5,565 nucleotides of DNA, from positions 1 through 5,565 of the forward strand of contig CAZDSQ010000081.1 of the NCBI GenBank assembly GCA_964508295.1, read 5' to 3'. The translations under genes and the position numbers were made by a program. The notes under the pieces were generated by a model. That model did not search any database, was not told the DNA's origin, and saw only the letters and a list, made by a program, of their open reading frames with translations. Numbering within the stretch: the stretch's first letter is position 1; every line of letters begins with the position of its first letter. The stretch is from SIG578 sp964508295. GTDB lineage: Bacteria > Bacillota > Clostridia > Oscillospirales > Ruminococcaceae. Positions 1-4,609 of the stretch are shown piece by piece.

Positions 1-362
1 CCGGCATCATGGCTCAGCTCATGGCTAAGGAGGGTGCTTATGCACTTATCCGTCTGCCTTCCGGAGAGCTCAGAAACGTTCCTGTTGAGGGAATGGCAAC
101 TGTTGGACAGGTTGGTAACATTGAGCACGAAAACGTAAGCATCGGTAAAGCCGGTAGAAAACGCCACATGGGTTGGAGACCCACCGTTAGAGGTTCTGTT
201 ATGAACCCCTGCGATCACCCCCACGGTGGTGGTGAGGGTAAATCCCCCATTGGTAGACCCGGCCCTGTAACTCCTTGGGGCAAGCCCGCTCTTGGATACA
301 AGACCAGAGCTAAGCACAAGAGTTCCGATAAGCTCATCGTTAAGCGCCGCAACGGCAAGTAA
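1..362 (+). CDS. rplB: 50S ribosomal protein L2 (uL2), C-terminal part, 5' end cut by window edge
   Basis: uL2 is a core large-subunit protein that binds 23S rRNA near the peptidyl-transferase centre and helps the subunits associate. The frame is open from the window edge (first whole codon at 3) to a TAA at 360-362. It gives about 119 residues, a little over 40% of the family's usual 275-280. The MAQLMAKEG and YALIRLPSGE stretches belong to the SH3-like C-terminal domain. The diagnostic loop MNPCDHPHGGGEG follows; its second histidine corresponds to the conserved His near the catalytic centre. A basic tail ends the protein. The in-frame ATG at 9 is internal, because family homology continues upstream of it. 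A Cys sits in the MNPCDHP loop where Asn or Val is more usual. The next gene, rpsS, begins 21 bp downstream, as expected in the S10 operon. Confidence 0.98.
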   Translation, partial: GIMAQLMAKEGAYALIRLPSGELRNVPVEGMATVGQVGNIEHENVSIGKAGRKRHMGWRPTVRGSVMNPCDHPHGGGEGKSPIGRPGPVTPWGKPALGYKTRAKHKSSDKLIVKRRNGK

Positions 363-367
363 TGCTG

Positions 368-375
368 AAAGGAGG
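368..375 (+). promoter_or_regulatory. Shine-Dalgarno AAAGGAGG that fixes the TTG start of rpsS
   Basis: A full AAAGGAGG lies 8 nt before the TTG at 384. No ATG gives a correct uS19 N-terminus, so this strong SD and its spacing decide the non-ATG start. Confidence 0.85.
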
Positions 376-383
376 CAATTAAA

Positions 384-665
384 TTGGGTAGGAGTATAAA
401 GAAGGGCCCTTATGTACAAGAGGCACTTTATAAAAGAATCGTTGCTATGAACGAGGCAGGCGAGAAGCGCGTTCTCAAAACTTGGGACAGAGCTTCCACC
501 ATCTTCCCCGAATTCGTAGGACACACAATCGCTGTCCATGACGGACGTAAGCATGTTCCCGTATATGTCACGGAGGATATGGTAGGCCATAAACTTGGCG
601 AGTTTGCTCCCACAAGAACCTTTAAGGGCCACGCTGGAAGCAAAACTTCAAACAACGGTAAGTAA
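384..665 (+). CDS. rpsS: 30S ribosomal protein S19 (uS19), TTG start
   Basis: uS19 binds the head of the 30S subunit with uS13 and contacts 16S rRNA near the A site. The 93-residue product is normal length. It begins with the canonical MGRSIKKGP once TTG is read as fMet. It carries FPEFVGHTIAVHDGRKHVPV at about residues 41-60 and the family signature HKLGEFAPTRTFKGH at about 69-83. The TTG is supported by the SD at 368-375 and by the match to the family N-terminus. The first in-frame ATG (447) would remove the conserved first 21 residues. A small variation is WDRAST where many relatives have WSRRST. The next gene, rplV, follows after 26 bp. Identity is certain; the start is very likely. Confidence 0.97.
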   Translation: MGRSIKKGPYVQEALYKRIVAMNEAGEKRVLKTWDRASTIFPEFVGHTIAVHDGRKHVPVYVTEDMVGHKLGEFAPTRTFKGHAGSKTSNNGK

Positions 666-691
666 GAGAGGCCGAAAGGAGGAAACACAAA

Positions 692-1027
692 ATGGAAGCA
701 AGAGCATACCTTAGATACGCTCGTATTTCGCCGAGAAAGGTGCAGATCGTTCTCGATCTTATCAGAAATCAGCCCGCTGACAAGGCAATGGCTATTCTGA
801 AACACACCCCCAAGGCAGCATCTGAACTGCTTGTTAAACTTCTCAAATCGGCCATGGCTAATGCTGAAAATAATCACAATATGGACAAAACAAAGCTCTA
901 CGTTGCAGAGTGCTTTGCTTGCCCCGGTCCGATTATGAAGCGCATTAGACCTCGTGCTCAGGGAAGAGCATTCAGAGTATTAAAAAGATCATCACACATC
1001 ACACTCGTTCTGAAGGAAAAGGAATAG
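692..1027 (+). CDS. rplV: 50S ribosomal protein L22 (uL22)
   Basis: uL22 binds all domains of 23S rRNA, and its long beta-hairpin lines the peptide exit tunnel near the macrolide site. The protein is 111 residues, normal length. The N-terminus MEARAYLRYARISPRKVQ is typical. The signature runs from about residue 83 to 103 (KRIRPRAQGRAFRV, then KRSSHITLVL). The hairpin-tip residues Met82, Lys83 and Arg84, whose deletion in E. coli uL22 gives macrolide resistance, are intact at the same numbering. Cys74 and Cys77 form a CxxC just before the hairpin (ECFACPGP), where relatives usually have VDEGP-like sequence. AAAGGAGG at 675-682 is 9 nt before the ATG. The TAG stop overlaps the SD of rpsC, and the gap is 10 bp, suggesting coupled translation. 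Confidence 0.98.
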   Translation: MEARAYLRYARISPRKVQIVLDLIRNQPADKAMAILKHTPKAASELLVKLLKSAMANAENNHNMDKTKLYVAECFACPGPIMKRIRPRAQGRAFRVLKRSSHITLVLKEKE

Positions 1028-1037
1028 GAGGCAAACT

Positions 1038-1703
1038 ATGGGACAGAAAGTTAATCCCCACGGACTCAGAGTCGGCGTCATCAAAGACTGGGATTCCCGT
1101 TGGTATGCGCCTGACGCATCCTTCGGCGATACTCTCGTTGAGGACTACAAACTGAGAAAGTATCTCAAAAAGAGATGTTACGATGCCGGTGTTCCCCGCA
1201 TCGAGATAGAGAGAGTTGATTCTCTCGTAAGAGTTAACATTTCCTGCGCAAAGCCCGGTATCATCATCGGTAAGGGCGGAGCTGAAATCGAGAAGCTTCG
1301 TGCTGATCTCGCTAAGATGCTCGGCAAGAATGTTGACATTAAGGTTACTGAGGTTAAGAATATGGACCTCAACTCACAGCTCGTTGCTGAGAGCATCGCA
1401 GCACAGCTTGAGAAGAGAGCTTCTTTCCGCCGCGCTATGAAAATGGCAATCGGCAGAGCTATGAAGCTTGGCGCAAAGGGAATCAAGGTTAGCGTTTCGG
1501 GCCGTCTTGGCGGAGCTGAAATTGCTCGTACAGAGCAGTATCACGAGGGAACCATCCCCCTCCAGACCATCCGTGCTGACATTGACTACGGTTTTGCTGA
1601 GGCAGCTACCACCTACGGTCGCCTCGGTGTTAAGGTATGGATCTATACCGGAGAGGTTCTTGCAGCTGCAAAGAACACTCGAAAGGAAGGAGGTAGCAAG
1701 TAA
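1038..1703 (+). CDS. rpsC: 30S ribosomal protein S3 (uS3)
   Basis: uS3 sits on the solvent side of the 30S head, forms part of the mRNA entry channel and contributes to ribosomal helicase activity. The 221-residue product starts with the canonical MGQKVNPHGLRVG. A type II KH domain occupies about residues 39-107, with the GKGG loop at 78-81 inside PGIIIGKGGAEIEKLR. The C-terminal domain carries GLGAKGIK-like and SGRLGGAEIAR sequence and ends with the conserved GVKVWIYTGE before a short Lys-rich tail. AGGAGG at 1026-1031 lies 6 nt before the ATG and starts inside the rplV stop codon. The TAA stop shares one base with the ATG of rplP (TAATG). The tail codons of rpsC also hold the rplP SD. Confidence 0.98.
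   Translation: MGQKVNPHGLRVGVIKDWDSRWYAPDASFGDTLVEDYKLRKYLKKRCYDAGVPRIEIERVDSLVRVNISCAKPGIIIGKGGAEIEKLRADLAKMLGKNVDIKVTEVKNMDLNSQLVAESIAAQLEKRASFRRAMKMAIGRAMKLGAKGIKVSVSGRLGGAEIARTEQYHEGTIPLQTIRADIDYGFAEAATTYGRLGVKVWIYTGEVLAAAKNTRKEGGSK
1687..1693 (+). promoter_or_regulatory. Shine-Dalgarno of rplP inside the rpsC coding end
   Basis: AAGGAGG lies 9 nt before the rplP ATG at 1703 and within the last codons of rpsC (Lys-Glu-Gly-Gly-Ser-Lys tail). With the TAATG overlap, this is a classic arrangement for translational coupling or re-initiation. Confidence 0.8.
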
Positions 1704-2125
1704 TGCTTCTGCCTAAGAGAGTTAAATACAGAAGAGTCCATAGAGGACGTATGAAGGGTACTGCTACCCGCGGAAATAAGGTAACATACGGCGATTTCGG
1801 TATTCAGGCTCTTGAGCCCGCTTGGATCACCTCCAATCAGATCGAAGCTGCCCGTATTGCTATGACCCGTTATATCAAGAGAGGCGGTCAGGTTTGGATC
1901 AAGATCTTCCCTGATAAGCCCATCACAGAGAAGCCTGCTGAAACCCGAATGGGTTCCGGTAAAGGTAGCCCTGAGTACTGGGTTGCAGTTGTTAAGCCCG
2001 GTAGAGTTATGTTTGAGATCGGCGGCGTTGCTGAAGACGTTGCAAGAGAAGCTCTTCGTCTTGCTATGCACAAGCTGCCCATCAAATGTAAGTTTGTAAA
2101 GAAGGAACAGGAGGTTGAGGAGTAA
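1703..2125 (+). CDS. rplP: 50S ribosomal protein L16 (uL16)
   Basis: uL16 joins late in 50S assembly and helps position tRNA in the A and P sites, close to the peptidyl-transferase centre and 5S rRNA. The 140-residue protein is normal length. It starts MLLPKRVKYRRVHRGRMKG and carries FGIQALEPAWITSNQIEAAR at about residues 33-52. It then has the family signature KRGGQVWIKIFPDKPIT and the conserved RMGSGKGSPEYWVAVVKPG loop, which reaches towards the tRNA acceptor arms. The ATG overlaps the rpsC stop by one base, and its own TAA overlaps the rpmC ATG by one base, so three proteins are linked by TAATG junctions. The Glu-rich end (KKEQEVEE) also encodes the rpmC SD. Confidence 0.98.
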   Translation: MLLPKRVKYRRVHRGRMKGTATRGNKVTYGDFGIQALEPAWITSNQIEAARIAMTRYIKRGGQVWIKIFPDKPITEKPAETRMGSGKGSPEYWVAVVKPGRVMFEIGGVAEDVAREALRLAMHKLPIKCKFVKKEQEVEE

Positions 2126-2325
2126 TGAAAATCGCAGAACTTCGTGATAAGAACGAGCTCGAGTTAAATCAGCTTTTAAAAGATCTCAAAGATGAGCTCT
2201 TCAATCTGCGCTTCCAGCACGCTATCAATCAGCTGGATAATCCTATGAGAATCCACACTGTTAAAAAGGACATCGCAAGAGTTATGACTCTCATCAGAGA
2301 GAAGCAGCTCAGCGATGCTCAGTAA
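2125..2325 (+). CDS. rpmC: 50S ribosomal protein L29 (uL29)
   Basis: uL29 is a small helical protein beside uL23 at the exit of the peptide tunnel, where trigger factor and the signal recognition particle dock. The product has 66 residues, as usual. It shows the two-helix pattern: MKIAELRDKNELELNQLLKDL, then the signature region KDELFNLRFQ, a turn with QLDNPMRI, and a second helix KKDIARVMTLIREKQ. In many relatives the turn reads ATGQLENTARI; here it reads AINQLDNPMRI, a modest variation. The start codon overlaps the rplP stop (TAATG). AGGAGG at 2109-2114 is 10 nt upstream, and a second GAGGAG lies closer. rpsQ follows after 20 bp. Confidence 0.97.
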   Translation: MKIAELRDKNELELNQLLKDLKDELFNLRFQHAINQLDNPMRIHTVKKDIARVMTLIREKQLSDAQ

Positions 2326-2345
2326 GCGGAAGGAGGATTTAAACC

Positions 2346-2603
2346 ATGGCTGAAAGAACTTTAAGAAAGACAAGAGTCGGCAAGGTCGTAAGCGACAAGA
2401 TGGATAAAACCGTTGTTGTAGCTATCGAGGACAATGTCAGACATCCTCTTTACAAAAAAATCATTAAGCGTACCGTTAAGTTCAAGGCACATGACGAGCA
2501 GAATGCTTGCGGTGTAGGCGACAAGGTACAGATCATGGAAACCAGACCTCTCTCTAAGGATAAGAGATGGAGAGTTGTCGAGATCATCGAAAAAGCAAAA
2601 TAA
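2346..2603 (+). CDS. rpsQ: 30S ribosomal protein S17 (uS17)
   Basis: uS17 is a primary 16S rRNA-binding protein of the 30S body with an OB-fold. The product has 85 residues, typical length. It begins MAERTLRKTRVGKVVSDKMDKT and has the family signature GDKVQIMETRPLS at residues 58-70, followed by KDKRWRVVEI. AAGGAGG at 2330-2336 lies 9 nt before the ATG. A run of seven A at 2454-2460 encodes Lys-Lys and the start of the next Ile; it is in frame, and the gene is intact. In E. coli this is the last gene of the S10 operon, and here too it is followed by the only long spacer in the window (110 bp). Confidence 0.98.
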   Translation: MAERTLRKTRVGKVVSDKMDKTVVVAIEDNVRHPLYKKIIKRTVKFKAHDEQNACGVGDKVQIMETRPLSKDKRWRVVEIIEKAK

Positions 2604-2622
2604 GCTATTTTAAATTTAGGCC

Positions 2623-2649
2623 GTAAGGCAGCCTTTAAGGTGTAAGGCA
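2623..2649 (+). repeat. Direct repeat GTAAGGCA, two copies
   Basis: Exact 8-bp copies lie at 2623-2630 and 2642-2649, 19 bp apart start to start. The first sits in a small GCC-GTAA-GGC hairpin (2620-2629) whose loop fits the GNRA tetraloop pattern. Both contain TAAGGC, which can pair with GCCTTA at 2685-2690. AAGGC of the second copy can also pair with GCCTT at 2631-2635. Confidence 0.6.
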
Positions 2650-2690
2650 AGCGAGGCGTCGCGAGCCCCAAGCTTTATAAGAGGGCCTTA
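2643..2690 (+). promoter_or_regulatory. Possible nested RNA stem-loop before rplN
   Basis: TAAGGC (2643-2648) can pair with GCCTTA (2685-2690). Directly inside, AAGC (2649-2652) pairs with GCTT (2672-2675), and then GGC (2655-2657) with GCC (2665-2667) around a 7-nt loop. This forms a plausible extended stem with internal loops. It competes with the hairpin at 2676-2692 and with a GCGA/TCGC stem at 2651-2662. Folding was done by eye only. Confidence 0.3.
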
Positions 2691-2692
2691 TA
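2676..2692 (+). repeat. Perfect 6-bp inverted repeat TATAAG/CTTATA
   Basis: TATAAG (2676-2681) and CTTATA (2687-2692) flank a 5-nt loop and end 8 nt before the rplN SD. No run of T follows, so this does not look like a terminator. It overlaps the longer-range pairing at 2685-2690, so the two folds exclude each other. Confidence 0.5.
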
Positions 2693-2713
2693 GGACAAAA
2701 AGGAGGAAGCATC

Positions 2714-3082
2714 ATGATTCAGATGCAAACCTACCTCAAAGTAGCCGACAACACAGGTGCTAAGGAACTTATGTGCATCCGTGTGCTTGGCGGTTCACGC
2801 AGGAGGTACGCAAACATTGGCGATGTCATCGTGGCATCCGTCAAAAAGGCAGCTCCCGGTGGAGTTGTTAAGAAGGGCGACGTTGTTAGAGCGGTTATCG
2901 TACGTAGCGCTAAGGGCGTCCGCAGAGATGACGGCACATACATCAGATTTGATGAAAATGCTGCAGTTATCATCAGAGAAGATAAAAACCCCAGAGGTAC
3001 CCGTATTTTTGGACCAGTAGCAAGAGAGCTCAGAGATCACGATTATCTTAAGATTCTCTCACTGGCTCCCGAAGTACTTTAA
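2714..3082 (+). CDS. rplN: 50S ribosomal protein L14 (uL14)
   Basis: uL14 binds 23S rRNA at the subunit interface, forms a sheet with bL19, and is the docking site of the silencing factor RsfS. The 122-residue product is exactly the common family length. It starts MIQMQTYLKVADNTGAKE and continues with CIRVLGGSRRRYANIGD. The L14 signature spans about residues 60-87, with the Gly of RDDG, a Phe and an Asn at the expected spacing. It ends RELRDHDYLKILSLAPEVL, also typical. The ATG is supported by AGGAGG 7 nt upstream. It is the first gene of the spc section and the first after the long spacer, so anything in that spacer would act on it first. rplX follows after 17 bp. Confidence 0.98.
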   Translation: MIQMQTYLKVADNTGAKELMCIRVLGGSRRRYANIGDVIVASVKKAAPGGVVKKGDVVRAVIVRSAKGVRRDDGTYIRFDENAAVIIREDKNPRGTRIFGPVARELRDHDYLKILSLAPEVL

Positions 3083-3099
3083 TTCGGAGGTGTCGGCAA

Positions 3100-3417
3100 A
3101 TGAATAAGATTCACGTTAAAACAGGCGATACCGTCTATATCACCTCGGGTGATGACAAGGGCAAGAAGGGCAAAGTCCTCGAAGTAAGCCCCAAGGAGAG
3201 CAAGGTTATCGTTGAAGGTCTCAATATGGTAACCAAGCACGTTAAACCTCGCAGAATGGGTGAGCAGGGCGGCATCGTTAAGGCTGAAGCCCCCATGTAT
3301 GCAAGCAAGGTTATGCTTGTTTGCCCCAAGTGCGACAAACCTACCAGAGTTGCTCACGCAAAGGATAAGGACGGTAAGACCGTTCGTCTTTGTAAGCACT
3401 GCGGTAAGACATTTTAA
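3100..3417 (+). CDS. rplX: 50S ribosomal protein L24 (uL24), four-cysteine form
   Basis: uL24 initiates 50S assembly by binding the 5' domain of 23S rRNA and lies near the tunnel exit. The 105-residue protein has a KOW domain at about residues 5-35 (KTGDTVYITSGDDKGKKGKV), the GLNMVTKHVKP segment at about 40-50, and a C-terminal knuckle with Cys75, Cys78, Cys98 and Cys101 (CPKC, then CKHC). The two CxxC pairs suggest zinc binding. Many bacterial uL24 proteins keep these cysteines, while others, such as that of Bacillus subtilis, have lost some. CGGAGG at 3085-3090 is 9 nt before the ATG. In E. coli, rplX-rplE is the site of uS8 feedback control; here the gap is only 18 bp and mostly SD. Confidence 0.97.
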   Translation: MNKIHVKTGDTVYITSGDDKGKKGKVLEVSPKESKVIVEGLNMVTKHVKPRRMGEQGGIVKAEAPMYASKVMLVCPKCDKPTRVAHAKDKDGKTVRLCKHCGKTF

Positions 3418-3418
3418 G

Positions 3419-3426
3419 TAAGGAGG
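3419..3426 (+). promoter_or_regulatory. Shine-Dalgarno TAAGGAGG of rplE
   Basis: It lies 9 nt before ATG 3436 and 6 nt before an in-frame GTG at 3433. Both spacings are workable. The ATG is preferred because it gives the family-typical MARL start. Confidence 0.8.
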
Positions 3427-3435
3427 ATTTAAGTG

Positions 3436-3975
3436 ATGGCAAGATTACAGGAAGCATATCTTAAGGATATGGCACCCGAACTTATGAAAAAGTTCGCATA
3501 CAAGAGCGTCATGCAGATCCCCAAGCTTGAAAAGGTCGTTGTAAGCGTAAGCAGCGGCGAGGCAAAGGATAACTCCAAAATGATGGACGCTATTGTCGGA
3601 GATCTCACAAAGATCACCGGTCAGAAGCCGGTTCTCTGCAGAGCAAGAAAATCGGTTGCAAACTTTAAGCTCAGAGAAGGCATGGTTATCGGCGCTAAGG
3701 TAACCTTAAGAGGCGAGAAGATGTACGAGTTCGTTGACAGACTTTTCTCTCTTGCACTTCCCCGAGTAAGAGACTTCAGAGGAATTAATCCTAATTCCTT
3801 CGACGGTCGTGGAAACTATTCGATGGGCGTAAAAGAGCAGCTCATATTCCCCGAGATCGAGTACGATAAGATCGACAAGATCAGAGGTATGGACATCTGC
3901 TTTATTACAACCGCTAAGACAGACGAAGAAGCACGTGAGCTCTTAACACTCATGGGCGCACCGTTTGCTAAGTAA
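3436..3975 (+). CDS. rplE: 50S ribosomal protein L5 (uL5)
   Basis: uL5 binds 5S rRNA with uL18 to form the central protuberance and contacts the P-site tRNA and uS13. The product from ATG 3436 has 179 residues, the usual length; a GTG one codon earlier (3433) would add one residue. The start MARLQEAYLKD fits the family. Further marks are IPKLEKVVV at about 28-36, CRARKSVANFKLREGMVIG, KVTLRGEKMYEF, LPRVRDFRGI, FDGRGNYSMGVKEQLIFPEI and the end TDEEARELLTLMGAPFAK. One oddity is that residues 37-43 read SVSSGEA, where most relatives have NMGVGEA or close. The TAA stop is the first part of TAAGGAGG, the rpsN SD. Confidence 0.97.
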   Translation: MARLQEAYLKDMAPELMKKFAYKSVMQIPKLEKVVVSVSSGEAKDNSKMMDAIVGDLTKITGQKPVLCRARKSVANFKLREGMVIGAKVTLRGEKMYEFVDRLFSLALPRVRDFRGINPNSFDGRGNYSMGVKEQLIFPEIEYDKIDKIRGMDICFITTAKTDEEARELLTLMGAPFAK

Positions 3976-3980
3976 GGAGG
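3973..3980 (+). promoter_or_regulatory. Shine-Dalgarno TAAGGAGG fused with rplE stop; sets the GTG start of rpsN
   Basis: The rplE stop codon forms the first three bases of the SD. The GTG at 3989 is 8 nt downstream. An in-frame ATG at 3965 lies upstream of this SD and inside rplE, so it is not the start. Confidence 0.85.
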
Positions 3981-3988
3981 GATTTAAA

Positions 3989-4174
3989 GTGGCCAAAACA
4001 TCTATGAAAATTAAACAGCAGAGGACACCTAAATTCTCCGTAAGAGCATACAATAGGTGCAAAATCTGCGGAAGACCCCACGGTTATCTCCGTAAATACG
4101 GAATCTGCAGAATCTGCTTCAGAGAACTTGCCTACAAGGGAGAAATCCCCGGAGTCAAGAAAGCCAGCTGGTAA
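3989..4174 (+). CDS. rpsN: 30S ribosomal protein S14, zinc-binding type (uS14, type Z), GTG start
   Basis: uS14 is in the 30S head beside uS3 and uS10 and is needed for late 30S assembly. From GTG 3989 the protein has 61 residues, the exact length of the type Z form, and begins MAKTSMKIKQQRTPKFSVRA. The zinc ligands are Cys24, Cys27, Cys40 and Cys43 (CKIC and CRIC). The end GEIPGVKKASW is canonical. The open frame reaches back to an ATG at 3965, but those eight extra residues lie in rplE, have no SD and are not in the family. In Bacillota with both forms, a zinc-free paralogue is often elsewhere under zinc control; none is visible here. rpsH follows after 24 bp. Confidence 0.97.
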   Translation: MAKTSMKIKQQRTPKFSVRAYNRCKICGRPHGYLRKYGICRICFRELAYKGEIPGVKKASW

Positions 4175-4198
4175 GCACAAGCAAAGGAGGTTGACGCT

Positions 4199-4597
4199 AT
4201 GCAAATCACAGATACAGTAGCTGATATGCTTACACGTATTCGTAATGCGAATACTGCAAAGCATGATACAGTTGAGATTCCTGCATCTAATATGAAAAAG
4301 TCGATAGCTCAGATATTGCTTGATGAAGGCTATATCAAAGATTTCGAGGTTATCGATGACGGTAAGCAGGGTATCATTAAAATTACTTTAAAATACGGTC
4401 CTAACAAGACTCAGATCATCACCGGTCTTCGCAAGGTGTCTAAACCCGGCCTGAGAATTTACTCCGGCTGCGAGGATATGCCCAAGGTTATGAAAGGCCT
4501 TGGAATCGCCATTGTTTCTACAAGCAAGGGCGTTATGACCGACAAACAGGCTCGTAAAGAGAACGTCGGCGGCGAAGTTCTGGCATTTGTATGGTAA
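4199..4597 (+). CDS. rpsH: 30S ribosomal protein S8 (uS8)
   Basis: uS8 is a primary 16S rRNA-binding protein (helix 21) of the central domain. In E. coli it also represses its own spc operon. The 132-residue product is typical. It starts MQITDTVADMLTRIRNAN, followed by ILLDEGYIKDFEV and KPGLRIYSGCEDMPKVMKG. The C-terminal signature at about 107-132 (STSKGVMTDKQARKENVGG, then EVLAFVW) carries the Ser-Thr-Ser RNA-binding motif. AAAGGAGG at 4183-4190 is 8 nt before the ATG. Whether it regulates this cluster cannot be seen: I find no clear mimic of the 16S helix 21 site in the short gaps. Confidence 0.98.
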   Translation: MQITDTVADMLTRIRNANTAKHDTVEIPASNMKKSIAQILLDEGYIKDFEVIDDGKQGIIKITLKYGPNKTQIITGLRKVSKPGLRIYSGCEDMPKVMKGLGIAIVSTSKGVMTDKQARKENVGGEVLAFVW

Positions 4598-4602
4598 GGG
4601 GG
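4596..4602 (+). promoter_or_regulatory. Degenerate Shine-Dalgarno AAGGGGG of rplF
   Basis: It starts within the rpsH stop codon and lies 7 nt before ATG 4610. The A of GGAGG is replaced by G, giving a G-U pair or mismatch with the 16S tail. All other fully visible genes here keep GGAG or GGAGG. Confidence 0.7.
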
Positions 4603-4609
4603 TAAAATT

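Larger units (their letters stand above)
2604..2713 (+). other. Repeat-rich 110-bp spacer at the S10/spc boundary
   Basis: This is the only gap over 26 bp in the window. It opens with an AT-rich stretch (2606-2617), then a GC-rich, repeat-laden core (2618-2692), and ends with AGGAGG at 2701-2706, which is 7 nt before the rplN ATG. I see no ORF with an SD, no tRNA and no T-tract after any stem, so an intrinsic terminator is unlikely. TATAAG at 2676-2681 resembles a -10 box, but no acceptable -35 box lies 16-18 nt upstream, and it is part of an inverted repeat. Possible readings are an RNA control element for spc expression, a short interspersed genomic repeat, or an internal processing site. 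None can be chosen from the sequence alone. Confidence 0.6.

Noticed and set aside
428..877. 149-codon open frame on the - strand across rpsS and rplV
   Set aside because: It lies wholly opposite two certain ribosomal protein genes, has no recognisable family, and is Cys/Phe/Ser-rich in a way typical of antisense reading of such genes.
1468..1716. 82-codon + strand frame inside rpsC
   Set aside because: It is an out-of-frame shadow of rpsC; its residues resemble no family, and the rpsC frame is fully conserved.
1643..2071. 142-codon open frame on the - strand across rpsC and rplP
   Set aside because: It is antisense to conserved genes with no protein family resemblance. The smaller antisense frames over rplN, rplX, rpsN/rpsH, rpsH/rplF and rplR are dismissed for the same reason.
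2454..2460. A7 run in rpsQ as a programmed frameshift site
   Set aside because: The frame reads AAA AAA ATC, which does not fit the X XXY YYZ slip pattern in phase. The gene is full length, with no useful product in the alternative frames.
2676..2681. TATAAG as a -10 box for an internal spc promoter
   Set aside because: No sequence close to TTGACA lies 16-18 bp upstream and there is no extended TGn. The hexamer is better explained as one arm of the inverted repeat. A non-standard promoter cannot be excluded.
2676..2700. Rho-independent terminator after rpsQ
   Set aside because: The stem is short and AT-rich and is followed by GGACAAAAAGG, with no T-tract.
2801..2825. Internal AGGAGG in rplN (tandem AGG Arg codons) ahead of out-of-frame TTG 2817 and ATG 2823, with an open frame to 3020
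   Set aside because: The Arg residues belong to the conserved GGSRRRY motif, AGG codons are used elsewhere in the cluster, and the shifted frame gives no recognisable protein. It is probably chance.
3965..3988. Upstream ATG at 3965 as the rpsN start
   Set aside because: It is inside rplE, has no SD, and would add eight residues not found in type Z uS14. GTG 3989 gives the exact 61-residue form.
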